A stretch of DNA of 13,592 bases, from contig CAZMSO010000062.1 in NCBI GenBank assembly GCA_964568975.1, positions 1 to 13,592 on the forward strand, given 5' to 3'. The notes under the pieces were generated by a model. It had not been told where the DNA came from. It did not search any database and was given only the letters and a program-made list of their open reading frames with translations. Both the position numbers and the translations under genes were made by a program. The DNA comes from CAZADA01 sp964568975 (GTDB taxonomy: Bacteria; Pseudomonadota; Alphaproteobacteria; Caulobacterales; Maricaulaceae). Shown here piece by piece: positions 1-7,573 of the stretch (positions are counted from its first letter, which is position 1; each line of letters opens with the position of its first letter).

Positions 1-820
1 CGCGCCCGGCCGAGCCGGCCTCGGAGCGAAAGCACGGCGTGTGGGCGACATAGCGCCGCGGCAGCGTGTCCTCGGCGACGATCGCGCCGGCGACGATGTT
101 GGTCAGCGGCACTTCCGCGGTGGGGATGAGGTAGCGCGCGTCGCTTGTTTTAAAGAGGTCCTCTTCAAATTTGGGCAGTTGGCCGGTGCCATAAAGCGCC
201 TCGCCGCGCACGAGGAAGGGCGGGCTGACTTCGGTATAGCCGTGCTCGCTTGTGTGGAGATCGAGCATAAAGGCCGCCAGCGCCCGCTCCAGCCGCGCCA
301 GCTCGCCCGTGAGCATCACAAAGCGGCTGCCGGACAATTTAGCCGCCGTCTCGAAATCCATGGCGGCGAGGCCCTCGCCCAGCGCCACATGATCCTTCGC
401 CTCGAAACCGAGCTCTGTGGGCTTGCCGAAGCGACGGGCGTCGACCTCCACATTCGCCGCCTCGTCCGCGCCCACAGGCACGCCATGGGCGGCGCGGTTG
501 GGCAGCGCTTCCAGGATTGCGGTGAGATCGGCGCGGGCCGCGCGCTCCTTCTCGTCCTCGGCCTCCATCGTCGCTTTGAGGTCAGCGACCTGCTGCATCA
601 GCTCTTGGGCTTTCGCCTCATCGCCGGACGCTTTCGCCTTGCCGATCTGCTTAGACGCTGCGTTGCGCGCGGTCTCGGCCTCCTGTTTGGCCGTGACGGC
701 GGCCCGAAGCGCGGAATCGAGCGCGAGAATCTCCGCGGAGGGCGCGGCCGCCACGCCGCGGTCGGCCATCGCCGCGTCAAAGGCGGCCGGATCGTCGCGA
801 ATGGTTTTGATGTCATGCAT
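1..820 (-). CDS. serS: Seryl-tRNA synthetase, C-terminal part cut off by window edge
   Basis: Charges tRNA-Ser (and tRNA-Sec where present) with serine in the cytoplasm. About 273 of the usual 420-440 residues are visible. The protein begins MHDIKTIRDDPAAFDAA, a typical SerRS start, followed by the long helical arm (roughly residues 30-100, rich in Ala, Lys, Glu and Gln) that grips the tRNA variable arm. The class II catalytic core follows, and the window cuts the gene inside motif 2, where CFRSEAGSAGR is readable at bases 1-33. The ATG at 820 is preceded by GGGAG about 8 bases upstream. It is the last visible gene of the minus-strand cluster, 62 bases after tatC, an arrangement common in alphaproteobacteria. 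Identification is secure; only the C-terminus is missing. Confidence 0.97.
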   Translation of the reverse strand, partial: MHDIKTIRDDPAAFDAAMADRGVAAAPSAEILALDSALRAAVTAKQEAETARNAASKQIGKAKASGDEAKAQELMQQVADLKATMEAEDEKERAARADLTAILEALPNRAAHGVPVGADEAANVEVDARRFGKPTELGFEAKDHVALGEGLAAMDFETAAKLSGSRFVMLTGELARLERALAAFMLDLHTSEHGYTEVSPPFLVRGEALYGTGQLPKFEEDLFKTSDARYLIPTAEVPLTNIVAGAIVAEDTLPRRYVAHTPCFRSEAGSAGR

Positions 821-847
821 GGCGCAGGCTCCCAAGGTCGCCGCGTG

Positions 848-886
848 ATAGCCCGCGCCGCAGACAAGCGCAAAGCCGCGGGCTAT
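848..886. repeat. 10-bp inverted repeat overlapping the tatC stop codon
   Basis: The arm atagcccgcg (848-857) is a perfect reverse complement of cgcgggctat (877-886), with a 19-base loop. The tatC stop codon (885-883) lies in the first arm as read on the minus strand, and serS starts 28 bases beyond the second arm. In the transcript this would form a GC-rich hairpin between tatC and serS. No run of T follows the stem in either direction, so a classical intrinsic terminator is unlikely. An mRNA-stabilising or partial attenuating hairpin is possible. The structure is seen; the role is inferred. Confidence 0.5.
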
Positions 887-1743
887 TCCGCGGCGGCGGC
901 TTCTTCCTCGGCCTGGCGGCGCTCAATCGCCTTCACTGCGACGATCGAAACGCCGTAAAGCGCAAGCACCGCAACGCCGAGGCCGAGCTGCGACAAGGGG
1001 TCTGGCGGCGTGAGAAACGCTGCAACGAGAAAGATCCCCACCACCGCATAGCGCCAATACTGAATCAGCGTCTGAGAGGTGATCAGCCCCACCCGCGCCA
1101 TCAGCGTCAGCGCCACGGGCATCTGAAACGCCAGGCCGAAGGCGAGAATGAGCGTCGTCACTAAAGCGAGATAATCCGCCACCCGCGGCAGAAGCTCAAT
1201 CGCCACGCGCCCGCCGTCACCCGGCTGCTGCTGTCCCAACGCGAACAGCAACACCAAAGGCAAAATAAAGTAATACGCCAACAAGCCTCCAAGCGCGAAG
1301 AGAACCGGTGACGCCACGAGATAAGGTGCGAAAGCCGCTTTCTCATTACGGTAGAGACCCGGTGCGATGAAGGCGTAAAGCTGGTAAGCGACCATCGGAA
1401 ACGCCACGATGAAACCGCCAAACAGTGCAAGCCGAAGCTTGGCGAAGAAAAACTCAAGCGGCGACGTGAAAATCAACCGCAGATTCTCAAGATTTTCATC
1501 GCTGCTCACCGCTGCGGCGCGCTGAAACGGCTCGAGTAAAATGTTGTAAATTGACTCCGCAACGCCGAAGCACGCGACGAAGCCGACCGCGACGGCCACC
1601 AGCGCAATGATTAACCGAGTGCGCAGCTCTAACAGATGATCGAGCAACGGCGCACGGCTCGCCTCCATCGCATCATCATCGTCCGACGACGGCTCGCCCT
1701 CGCCCGCCGCGCGCGGCGCCCCCGGCAGCCCGCCCGCGCCCAT
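883..1743 (-). CDS. tatC: Twin-arginine translocase subunit TatC
   Basis: Multispanning inner-membrane receptor of the Tat system. With TatB it binds the twin-arginine signal peptides of folded proteins. The 286 residues contain LLDHLLELRTRL (about 33-44) before the first membrane segment, the conserved block YQLYAFIAPGLYRNE (120-134, with the invariant Glu near the end), six hydrophobic segments in all, and FLTPPDP (243-249), where Asp248 matches the conserved Asp211 of E. coli TatC. The ATG at 1743 overlaps the tatB stop by one base (TGATG), and GAGGA lies 9 bases upstream, so translation is probably coupled to tatB. This start gives an acidic extension of about 25 residues (contains SSDDDD). 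An internal Met at residue 26 would give a more standard N-terminus but has no visible ribosome site. The C-terminus is Glu/Ala-rich. Confidence 0.96.
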   Translation of the reverse strand: MGAGGLPGAPRAAGEGEPSSDDDDAMEASRAPLLDHLLELRTRLIIALVAVAVGFVACFGVAESIYNILLEPFQRAAAVSSDENLENLRLIFTSPLEFFFAKLRLALFGGFIVAFPMVAYQLYAFIAPGLYRNEKAAFAPYLVASPVLFALGGLLAYYFILPLVLLFALGQQQPGDGGRVAIELLPRVADYLALVTTLILAFGLAFQMPVALTLMARVGLITSQTLIQYWRYAVVGIFLVAAFLTPPDPLSQLGLGVAVLALYGVSIVAVKAIERRQAEEEAAAAE

Positions 1744-2189
1744 CAGCGTCGGTCCTCATCGCCGCCCGCGGCGGGCTCAGCCACCGCCGCCCCGTGGGCG
1801 CGATCATCGCTGTCGGTTGCGGCCTGGCCCGTCCCGGCGCCGGCGCTCTCGCCGTCGCTGCTCAGCGCCGCGTTGGGATCGTGAATCGTCGCAGCGGACG
1901 GCGGCGGCTCCACCGCGCGCAACTCCCGCCCGAGATCGTCCAAAGGCGCGCGCACATCCGACAACGGCTCAAGCCGGCGCAGCGCTTGGACTTCGCGCTT
2001 CAGCTCCTCCAGCTCCGTCTGGCGGCCGATCTCATCAAAACTGCGTTGGAATTCCCGCCCCACCTGACGCACTTTGCGCAGAGCTTGACCCGCACGGCGC
2101 ATCATCACCGGCAGTTCGCGCGGGCCGACCACCACCAACGCAATGATCGCCAACAGGATGAACTCCGCGAATCCGAATTGGGGCAGCAT
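1743..2189 (-). CDS. tatB: Sec-independent translocase subunit TatB
   Basis: Single-span partner of TatC in the Tat substrate receptor. The 148 residues begin with a short periplasmic piece and one membrane helix (about 5-21), then the diagnostic VVGPRELPVMMRRAG, where Gly-Pro after the helix and the Leu-Pro hinge lead into an amphipathic helix. A charged helical region (about 35-75) follows, and the tail from about residue 90 is Ala/Pro/Ser/Asp-rich and probably disordered. The start ATG has AAAGGG about 9 bases upstream. It lies 24 bases after tatA and overlaps tatC by one base. Distinguished from TatA by its position, its longer length and the GPxxLP motif. Confidence 0.95.
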   Translation of the reverse strand: MLPQFGFAEFILLAIIALVVVGPRELPVMMRRAGQALRKVRQVGREFQRSFDEIGRQTELEELKREVQALRRLEPLSDVRAPLDDLGRELRAVEPPPSAATIHDPNAALSSDGESAGAGTGQAATDSDDRAHGAAVAEPAAGGDEDRR

Positions 2190-2213
2190 CGCGTTCGCCC
2201 TTTCGCGCGCCGC

Positions 2214-2438
2214 CTAGACTTGGGATTTGTCCTTGGCGCTCTCAGCCGCGGAGTCGATCGTCACGCCGTCATCACGCAGCGCTTTCGCCTCCGCCTCCGT
2301 GTCCTCCTTGAGGCCCTTGCGGAAGCTCGTAATGCCCTTGGCCAGATCGCCCATAATCGAGGAGATCCTGCCGCGCCCGCCGAACAACAGCACCGCCAAC
2401 AAGACGACGAGCCCGATCTGCCAAAAGCTGAGGCCCAC
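2214..2438 (-). CDS. tatA: Sec-independent translocase subunit TatA (GTG start)
   Basis: Forms the oligomeric pore-like assembly that moves folded Tat substrates across the inner membrane. The 74-residue protein, MGLSFWQIGLVVLLAVLL at its N-terminus, has one short membrane helix (about 5-19), the FGGRGRI hinge, the amphipathic helix MGDLAKGITSFRKGL (29-43), and a hydrophilic acidic tail. The start is chosen as GTG at 2438 because a perfect AAGGAGG (2450-2444) sits 5 bases upstream. An in-frame ATG at 2522 would add 28 residues that do not belong to the family and would place the ribosome site inside the gene. The 96-base gap to nagZ is wider than others in this cluster, and no good promoter is evident in it. 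In many alphaproteobacteria scpA and scpB sit in this gap; here they do not. Confidence 0.95.
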   Translation of the reverse strand: MGLSFWQIGLVVLLAVLLFGGRGRISSIMGDLAKGITSFRKGLKEDTEAEAKALRDDGVTIDSAAESAKDKSQV

Positions 2439-2534
2439 GTGACCCTCCTTCAACCGCCTTCTGCATAAGTACGTCGCGCGCTCACCCGGCGCAACGCACG
2501 CGCCGCACGCGCCCGCACCCAAAGGCGGCCGCCG

Positions 2535-3575
2535 TCACGCGATCGCGTCAGAGCCAGCCGGGCGATCCGCCGCCAACAAGGCCTTGAGCCGTGCGTGCGC
2601 GTGGTCGAGATCCAGCGCCGCCGCTGCGCCGCGCGCATCCTCAGCCGCCCGCGCGCGCCGCAACGCCTCGCCGGAAAGCGCCGGCGCCGCCGCGGCCACC
2701 CCCTCCATCTCCGCCACATCGCCATTGCAATGGAGCAGCATGTCGCAGCCCGCCGCCAACGCCTCCACCGCCCGGGCCGTCAACGTGCCGCCCAACGCTT
2801 TCATAGAGAGATCATCCGTCATCAACAGGCCGTCGAAACCGATCACGCCGCGGATAACGTCACGCACCACCGTCGGCGAGGTGGTCGCCGTCGCGTCGCC
2901 GTCATAAGCGCTGTAGATCACATGGGCGGTCATCGCCATGGGCGCGGCGCTCGCTAAGGCGTAAAATGGCGCAAAGTCATGGCCCTCGAGCTCCGCACGC
3001 GACGCCGCCACAAGGGGGCGGGCATGGTGGCTGTCCACCAAAGCGCGGCCGTGGCCGGGGATGTGCTTCATCACGCCCGCAACCCCGCCCTCCGCCAACC
3101 CCATCAGCGTCGCGCGCCCCAGGGCGGCGACCGCGTCAGGATCAGTCGCGAAAGCGCGCTCGCCAATGACGGGATCTGCGCCAGACGCCGGCATGTCAAG
3201 AACAGGCGCGCAATTCACATCGATCCCGCACGCATGCAGCTCTGAGGCGATTAAGCTCGCATTCACCCGCGCCGCCTCAAGCGCGGCCTGGGGCGCACGC
3301 GCATAAAGCGCGCCGAACACGGCCGCCGGCGGCGCGGCGCGCCAATGGGGCGGCCGCAAGCGCTGCACGGGTCCGCCTTCTTGATCAATCAAAATCGGTG
3401 CGGCGCGGCCGACGCAGCCCCGCAATTCCTCGACGAGGACGGCGACCTGGTCCGGCGTCTCCACATTGCGGGCGAAGAGAATGAACCCCCATGGCTGCGC
3501 GTCGCGGAAAAACGCCCGCTCCACCGCTGTGATCCGCGGCCCCGCACATCCATAAATGGCCGCGCGCGCCGTCAT
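2535..3575 (-). CDS. nagZ: Beta-N-acetylhexosaminidase NagZ (glycoside hydrolase family 3)
   Basis: Cytoplasmic enzyme of peptidoglycan recycling; it removes N-acetylglucosamine from GlcNAc-anhydroMur peptides. It has 346 residues, the usual length for the single-domain bacterial form. Readable family marks are IDQEGGPVQRL (63-73), the loop motif KHIPGHG (170-176) followed by DSHH (181-184), which carries the Asp-His general acid/base dyad, and LMTDDLSM (251-258), which contains the catalytic nucleophile Asp. All active-site motifs are intact. The ATG overlaps the stop of the upstream SPOR gene by 4 bases (ATGA), so the two are probably translationally coupled. That fits a cell-wall pairing, since SPOR domains bind peptidoglycan stripped of stem peptides. 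In beta-lactamase-bearing bacteria NagZ products can signal ampC induction; nothing here shows that. Confidence 0.95.
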   Translation of the reverse strand: MTARAAIYGCAGPRITAVERAFFRDAQPWGFILFARNVETPDQVAVLVEELRGCVGRAAPILIDQEGGPVQRLRPPHWRAAPPAAVFGALYARAPQAALEAARVNASLIASELHACGIDVNCAPVLDMPASGADPVIGERAFATDPDAVAALGRATLMGLAEGGVAGVMKHIPGHGRALVDSHHARPLVAASRAELEGHDFAPFYALASAAPMAMTAHVIYSAYDGDATATTSPTVVRDVIRGVIGFDGLLMTDDLSMKALGGTLTARAVEALAAGCDMLLHCNGDVAEMEGVAAAAPALSGEALRRARAAEDARGAAAALDLDHAHARLKALLAADRPAGSDAIA

Positions 3576-4636
3576 CGCCCGGCCACGATGCAGCCATAGC
3601 CGCGTTCAAGCACGCGCTCGCAATAGGCTGCGGCCCGATCGCGCTCGGCGAAGCCCGGCACATAAAGGCGGAAGAACACGCCCCGCTCGCCCAAATCCAC
3701 ATCTACGACGTCATGGCCGCGCCCGCCGAACAGGCCCGGCGCTTCGCCATACAGCACCTCCCACGCCAGTTCCGCTGCGCGTTCGCTGCGGTATGAGCCC
3801 AATTGCGCCGCGAACCGTCCGCCGCCGCCATCCACCGGCGGCGGGGCGGTGGAGGTGATCGGCCGCGTGGGCGCAGGGCGCGGCGGCGGGCCCGCATCAC
3901 GGTCGCGCGCAGCCGCAGCGCGCGGGTCGCTGGGCGCCCACTGCGACGCCGGCGTCGAGGCGCGCGGCTCCGTCGTGAGGACGCCCGCCGTTCCCCGGCT
4001 CAAATCCAACGCGACCGCATTTGGGGCGTCGTCCAAGACCGCGCGGTCGCCGCCGCCCGGGGCCTCCGGCGTCCCTAGCGGCGCGTCGGTGCGCGTCGCG
4101 TCGCGTTCCAGGGCGGTCTCGAGACCGGTCTCAGATCCCCCGCCCGACCCGGGCGCTGCGGCGGCGTCCGCGACAGCCTCCGTCGCGAGCTCAGCTTCAT
4201 TCGGCGGCGCATCTCGCGATCGCTCCGACGCGTGCTCCGCCGGCGCGACGTCCAAGGGCGCGGTCGCGCGCCGGAGCGCCGCAGCGCCCTCCAGGCCCGG
4301 GGCGGCGCGCCCGCGGTCGGCGGCGGCCTCGGCCGGCTCGCCGTCAAAGCGGGAATAGACTTCCTTATCGAGGTGGGGCGTCGTCGCGCCGCCCCGCTCC
4401 TGGGGCGTCACTTTAAACGGGCCCTCCACGGCGCGGATCACGGGCGCGGCCGAGCGCCCGCCTTCGCGCACGCCCTGGTGATACGCGCTCCATACGACCC
4501 CAGAGAAGGCCACCATCACCGCGCCCAACACGCCCAAAACGACAGGCCCGCGCCCGGCGCCGCGCTCGTCCGCGCGGCCGTCGCCGCCGCCCTCATCGTC
4601 GTGAAGGTCAAGGCCGGGATGCTCCGCTGTGGTCAT
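3572..4636 (-). CDS. Membrane-anchored SPOR-domain protein
   Basis: Probable cell-envelope protein that binds septal peptidoglycan. The 354 residues are organised as an acidic cytoplasmic N-terminus (1-30), one membrane helix (about 31-51), a conserved juxtamembrane stretch (64-96) that includes GPFKVTP and HLDKEVYSRFDG, a long low-complexity Ala/Pro/Arg/Asp-rich linker (about 97-270), and a C-terminal SPOR domain (about 274-354) starting RFAAQLGSYRS and ending YGCIVAGR. The juxtamembrane stretch is typical of the SPOR protein that accompanies nagZ in alphaproteobacteria. The start has AGGGAGG (4647-4641) 4 bases upstream. It lies 65 bases after dgt and overlaps nagZ by 4 bases. A role in division or cell-wall remodelling is inferred from the domain and neighbour only. 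Confidence 0.9.
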   Translation of the reverse strand: MTTAEHPGLDLHDDEGGGDGRADERGAGRGPVVLGVLGAVMVAFSGVVWSAYHQGVREGGRSAAPVIRAVEGPFKVTPQERGGATTPHLDKEVYSRFDGEPAEAAADRGRAAPGLEGAAALRRATAPLDVAPAEHASERSRDAPPNEAELATEAVADAAAAPGSGGGSETGLETALERDATRTDAPLGTPEAPGGGDRAVLDDAPNAVALDLSRGTAGVLTTEPRASTPASQWAPSDPRAAAARDRDAGPPPRPAPTRPITSTAPPPVDGGGGRFAAQLGSYRSERAAELAWEVLYGEAPGLFGGRGHDVVDVDLGERGVFFRLYVPGFAERDRAAAYCERVLERGYGCIVAGR

Positions 4637-4645
4637 GCCGCCTCC

Positions 4646-4681
4646 CTGACTGCGTTCCTAACGGCGTCTCTGACTGCGTCT
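4646..4681. repeat. Three imperfect 12-bp tandem units between dgt and the SPOR gene
   Basis: On the plus strand the units are ctgactgcgttc (4646-4657), ctaacggcgtct (4658-4669) and ctgactgcgtct (4670-4681). The first and third differ at one base; the middle one is more diverged. The array fills about half of the 65-base spacer between the dgt stop and the SPOR start and its left end touches the SPOR ribosome site. It has no obvious function and may be a slippage product. Confidence 0.5.
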
Positions 4682-4701
4682 ACCAGGCGCGCCGCGACCT
4701 G

Positions 4702-5979
4702 TTACGCCGCATCCATCGTGAACAGCCGCTGGTGCTCGTCGATCGCGAATCGATCCGTCATGCCAGCAATATAATCCGACACCGCCCGCGCTGTGGCCGG
4801 CGATCGCGGATCGCCGGCGCGCGCGCGCCATTCCGGCGCCAGCAGGCCAGGGTCGTCCACAAACGCGTCACACAGATCCGCCACTATGCGCCGCGCTGAT
4901 CTCATTTTTCGGTTAACGCGGTGATGGCGGTACATGTGCGCGAACAAAAAGGCGCGCAGGGGGCGATCGGCTTCCAAAACCGTTTCAGGAAACGCCGCCA
5001 CCGGCGCGTCAGCGCCGCGCACATCCCCCGCATGCTTCGGGGCAAGCGCCGCTAAGCGCCGCTCCGCCTCCATGACGCATTCATCAATCATCCAGCCGAT
5101 TAGCCGGCGCACCGCCTCATGGATCAAACGCGCGGTCTCTAGGCCAGGATAACGATCCTGCAACTCGCCAAAGACGGCGCCGACTTTCGGGATCGCGCTC
5201 AAATCCTCGATCGTAAACAGCCCCGCCCGCAAACCGTCGTCGAGATCATGGTTGTTGTAGGCGATGTCATCAGCCAGCGCTGCGACTTGGGCCTCCGGGC
5301 CCGGCTGGGTGTGCAGCTCAAGCTCGCGCCAATGGGGGTAAGCGGTCAGCGCCCAGGGCAAGCCCTTCTCGTCCTGGCCCGGCGCTAGCAGCGGGCCATT
5401 GTGCTTCACCGCCCCCTCCAGCGTCTCCCAAGTGAGGTTGAGGCCGTCGAACTCGGCGTAACGCGCCTCAAGCTGAGTGACGAGGCGCAAGGTGTGGGCG
5501 TTGTGATCAAAGCCGCCATAAGCCGCCATCGCCGCCGACAGCGCGTCCTCCCCGGCATGACCGAAGGGCGGGTGGCCGAGGTCGTGGATCAAGGCCAGCG
5601 CTTCCGTCAAATCCTCATCCAGGCCGAGCCGCAACGCAATCGCCCGCGCAATTTGGGCGACCTCAAGCGTGTGGGTGAGCCGCGTGCGGTAATGATCGCC
5701 CTCATGGGCGACGAAGACTTGGGTTTTGTGCTTGAGCCGACGGAACGCCGAGGAATGGATGATCCGGTCGCGGTCGCGCTGAAAGGCGGAGCGCGACCGG
5801 CTTTCCGGCTCGGCGTGCATGCGCCCGCGGCTTTGGTGAGGCTGGCTGGCGTAGGCCGCCCGCCAGCGCCGTCCCGGTTCGGCGTCAGCGGGCGCGGCCG
5901 CCGACGCTTCTCCGGCGGCCGGGCTGCGTGGCCGACGGGACCCTGGAGCCCCTTTGGCGGCGCTGCGCGTGTTTTGCAT
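4702..5979 (-). CDS. dgt: Deoxyguanosinetriphosphate triphosphohydrolase-like protein (HD domain)
   Basis: Member of the dGTPase-like HD-domain family, which splits dNTPs into deoxynucleoside and triphosphate and so helps set nucleotide pools; the exact substrate of this branch varies. The 425 residues contain the family entry block SRSAFQRDRDRIIHSSAFRR (62-81), HKTQVFV (84-90), and the metal-binding HD residues His103, His132-Asp133 (IHDLGHPPFGHAGEDAL) and ADDIAYNNHD (Asp in the 237-238 pair). The start ATG has AGGAGG (5990-5985) 5 bases upstream, so it is well supported, although it gives about 38 Ala/Arg/Pro-rich residues before the conserved WRAAYASQP. It is the first gene of the minus-strand cluster and is divergent from erpA. 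In many relatives argS follows directly; here the SPOR gene does. Confidence 0.93.
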   Translation of the reverse strand: MQNTRSAAKGAPGSRRPRSPAAGEASAAAPADAEPGRRWRAAYASQPHQSRGRMHAEPESRSRSAFQRDRDRIIHSSAFRRLKHKTQVFVAHEGDHYRTRLTHTLEVAQIARAIALRLGLDEDLTEALALIHDLGHPPFGHAGEDALSAAMAAYGGFDHNAHTLRLVTQLEARYAEFDGLNLTWETLEGAVKHNGPLLAPGQDEKGLPWALTAYPHWRELELHTQPGPEAQVAALADDIAYNNHDLDDGLRAGLFTIEDLSAIPKVGAVFGELQDRYPGLETARLIHEAVRRLIGWMIDECVMEAERRLAALAPKHAGDVRGADAPVAAFPETVLEADRPLRAFLFAHMYRHHRVNRKMRSARRIVADLCDAFVDDPGLLAPEWRARAGDPRSPATARAVSDYIAGMTDRFAIDEHQRLFTMDAA

Positions 5980-6002
5980 GGCGGCCTCCTCGCGATTATA
6001 TG
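5974..6002. promoter_or_regulatory. Possible divergent promoter core between dgt and erpA
   Basis: The 124-base space between the dgt and erpA starts holds an AT-rich core at 5995-6002. On the plus strand TTGCAT (5974-5979), a 17-base spacer and TATATG (5997-6002) form a fair promoter for erpA with a leader of about 95 bases. On the minus strand 6000-5995 reads TATAAT exactly, but no -35 element stands at the right distance, and the start of transcription would fall at or inside the dgt ribosome site. The sequence matches are seen; promoter activity is a guess. Confidence 0.3.
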
Positions 6003-6103
6003 CGTGTTAGTGTGATTTGGCCGCGTGCACGAGCGCGTCGGCGCGACGGCGTCGAGGCGGCGCGTCACAGCGCGCGCGCGTCCGCCGGGCGAAGGGAACG
6101 CTG

Positions 6104-6469
6104 ATGGACGATTTCGATGACAGTGTGGTGGACGCGGCGGCGACGCCGGCGACTGTGACCCTCAGCGCGGCGGCCGCGCGGCGCATCAACGCCATCACCG
6201 CCGAGCATGGCCGCGCGTTTTTGCGCGTGGCGGTGCAAGGCGGCGGCTGTTCAGGGTTTTCCTACGCCTTTGATTTCGCCGACGCGGCGGAGGCTGACGA
6301 CGTCACGATCCGCCGCGACGGCGCGGGCGTGGTGATTGATCGCGCCTCGCTGCCGTTCCTGGCGGGCGCTGAGATTGACTACGCTGACGAACTGATCGGG
6401 GCGTCGTTTAAGATCCATAATCCCAATGCGACGAGCGCCTGCGGCTGCGGCGTCAGCTTTTCGGTCTAA
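6104..6469 (+). CDS. erpA: A-type iron-sulfur cluster carrier ErpA
   Basis: Carries iron-sulfur clusters from the assembly scaffold to target enzymes in the cytoplasm. The 121 residues contain all three cluster-binding cysteines of the A-type family: Cys49 in GGGCSGFSYAF, and Cys113 and Cys115 in the C-terminal SACGCGVSF, with the usual spacing. The start at 6104 is chosen because GAAGGG (6091-6096) lies 7 bases upstream and the protein then begins MDDFDDSVV. An ATG at 6017 in the same frame would add 29 Arg/Ala-rich residues unlike the family. Divergence from dgt is a known alphaproteobacterial arrangement. IscA is the main alternative name; the context and the lack of isc or suf neighbours favour ErpA. 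BioB, two genes downstream, is one of many enzymes that need such clusters. Confidence 0.92.
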   Translation: MDDFDDSVVDAAATPATVTLSAAAARRINAITAEHGRAFLRVAVQGGGCSGFSYAFDFADAAEADDVTIRRDGAGVVIDRASLPFLAGAEIDYADELIGASFKIHNPNATSACGCGVSFSV

Positions 6470-6661
6470 GGCGCGCCCCGCGCTGTAGAGTGTTGGACAA
6501 ACTGCAGCCCGTTCGGCGCGTTTGGTGCGCGTCGTGCATCACTTTTTGCGTCGCGGGATAGACGCGAAGGCTTAAGCCAGGCATCGTCTTTTTGTGAGGG
6601 TGTGGCTGGGCAAACACACGCAAAAACGCACATTCGCGAACAGCGGCGATGAGGGTGGGCC
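6470..6661 (+). other. Leader region before the membrane protein at 6662
   Basis: This 192-base gap separates erpA from the next plus-strand gene, so that gene may have its own promoter. It contains cactttttgcgtc (6540-6552), gacgcg (6561-6566) and a perfect 10-bp palindrome ggcttaagcc (6569-6578). The same blocks, slightly altered and in the same order, recur at 10370-10401 upstream of the small gene at 10502. No clear terminator with a T run follows erpA, and I find no convincing -35/-10 pair. Confidence 0.4.
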
Positions 6662-7573
6662 ATGAAACGCAGATTAAGCGGGACAGTGTTTGGCTTTTTG
6701 GGCCTAACTGTGCTCGCGGGCGCCATCACGGCCGGCGTCTTCGTCATCGGCTATGTGCTCGACAACCCCGCCATTGAGGGGGAGATGAGCGTCCTTGTGT
6801 ACACCGCCGCTGCGGCGCTGGCGGTGATGGCGGTGTTTCTCGGCCTCGCTTTTTTGTGGATGGCCGATGTTGTCAATGAACTCTCCGCCATTCGCGCGGC
6901 GTTGGCGGCGGCCGCCGCCGCCCGGCCTGAGCGTCCACGGGCGGGCGCGACGGCGGATCCCGCCCTGAGCGCTACAGCCAACCGCAGTTACGCCGATCGT
7001 CCCGCGTTCGCGCCGCCGCCCGCCCCGGCGCCGGCCCACGCGAACGGCGCTGCGCCATCGGCGGGCGGCCGCTACCAAAGCGCCGGCGGCTATGACGACG
7101 GCCAACGGCGCACAATGTCCATGGATGACCGGATTTCGAGCCGTTTGCGTCCGGCCGACGCCGATGCGTGGCGCGCGCCGCCCGCCGGGCCGGCGTCGGA
7201 CGGCTTCTCCCCAGCGTCGCCGGATCCCCTCGGCGGCGTGCGCCGGGGCTCGAGCGCAGAGGCGGTCCCCGCCCTTAATGGCGGCGATCATCGCGACCGG
7301 TCGCCGTCGATCGCCCGCGAGCGACGTCGTGATTCCGATCCCGACGCCCTGCGCGCCTTGCGCTACGCCAACGGCCACAGCGAGCGGGGCGCGACCTCCG
7401 AGGACCCGGATGTCGCGGCCATGCAGCGCAGCGGTCGGCCATTGCGGCGACGCCCGGCGCCGCGCGATCCCGCCGCGGAGCTCGACGCGCTGTTGCGTGA
7501 GCAAGAGCGCCCGCGCGACGAGGATGACGGGTATCGCGTCGTGCGCCCGGGCGCGGGGCGCACGCCCTACTGA
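6662..7573 (+). CDS. Unrecognised protein with two membrane segments and a disordered tail
   Basis: I do not recognise this 303-residue protein. The N-terminus MKRRLSGTVFGFLG leads into two hydrophobic helices (about 8-32 and 44-67) joined by a short loop, then a short helical stretch (VNELSAIRAALAAAAAA). From about residue 90 to the end it is Pro/Ala/Arg/Asp/Ser-rich, low in complexity and probably disordered and cytoplasmic. The start has GAGGG (6651-6655) 6 bases upstream. The membrane helices and absence of stops over 912 bases support a real gene, although overlapping frames on both strands are also open, as is common in this GC-rich DNA. It could be an envelope or scaffold protein; there is no basis for a function. 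Confidence 0.75.
   Translation: MKRRLSGTVFGFLGLTVLAGAITAGVFVIGYVLDNPAIEGEMSVLVYTAAAALAVMAVFLGLAFLWMADVVNELSAIRAALAAAAAARPERPRAGATADPALSATANRSYADRPAFAPPPAPAPAHANGAAPSAGGRYQSAGGYDDGQRRTMSMDDRISSRLRPADADAWRAPPAGPASDGFSPASPDPLGGVRRGSSAEAVPALNGGDHRDRSPSIARERRRDSDPDALRALRYANGHSERGATSEDPDVAAMQRSGRPLRRRPAPRDPAAELDALLREQERPRDEDDGYRVVRPGAGRTPY

Noticed and set aside
41..958. Long plus-strand open frame (305 codons) across serS and tatC
   Set aside because: It is antisense to two clearly recognised genes and its translation is Arg/Gly/His-rich with no motif.
2439..2522. Upstream ATG start for tatA at 2522
   Set aside because: It would add 28 residues alien to TatA and bury a perfect AAGGAGG inside the coding region; GTG at 2438 fits better.
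5995..6000. Perfect TATAAT on the minus strand before dgt taken as a firm promoter
   Set aside because: There is no -35 element at 16-18 bases, and transcription would start at or inside the ribosome site (5990-5985).
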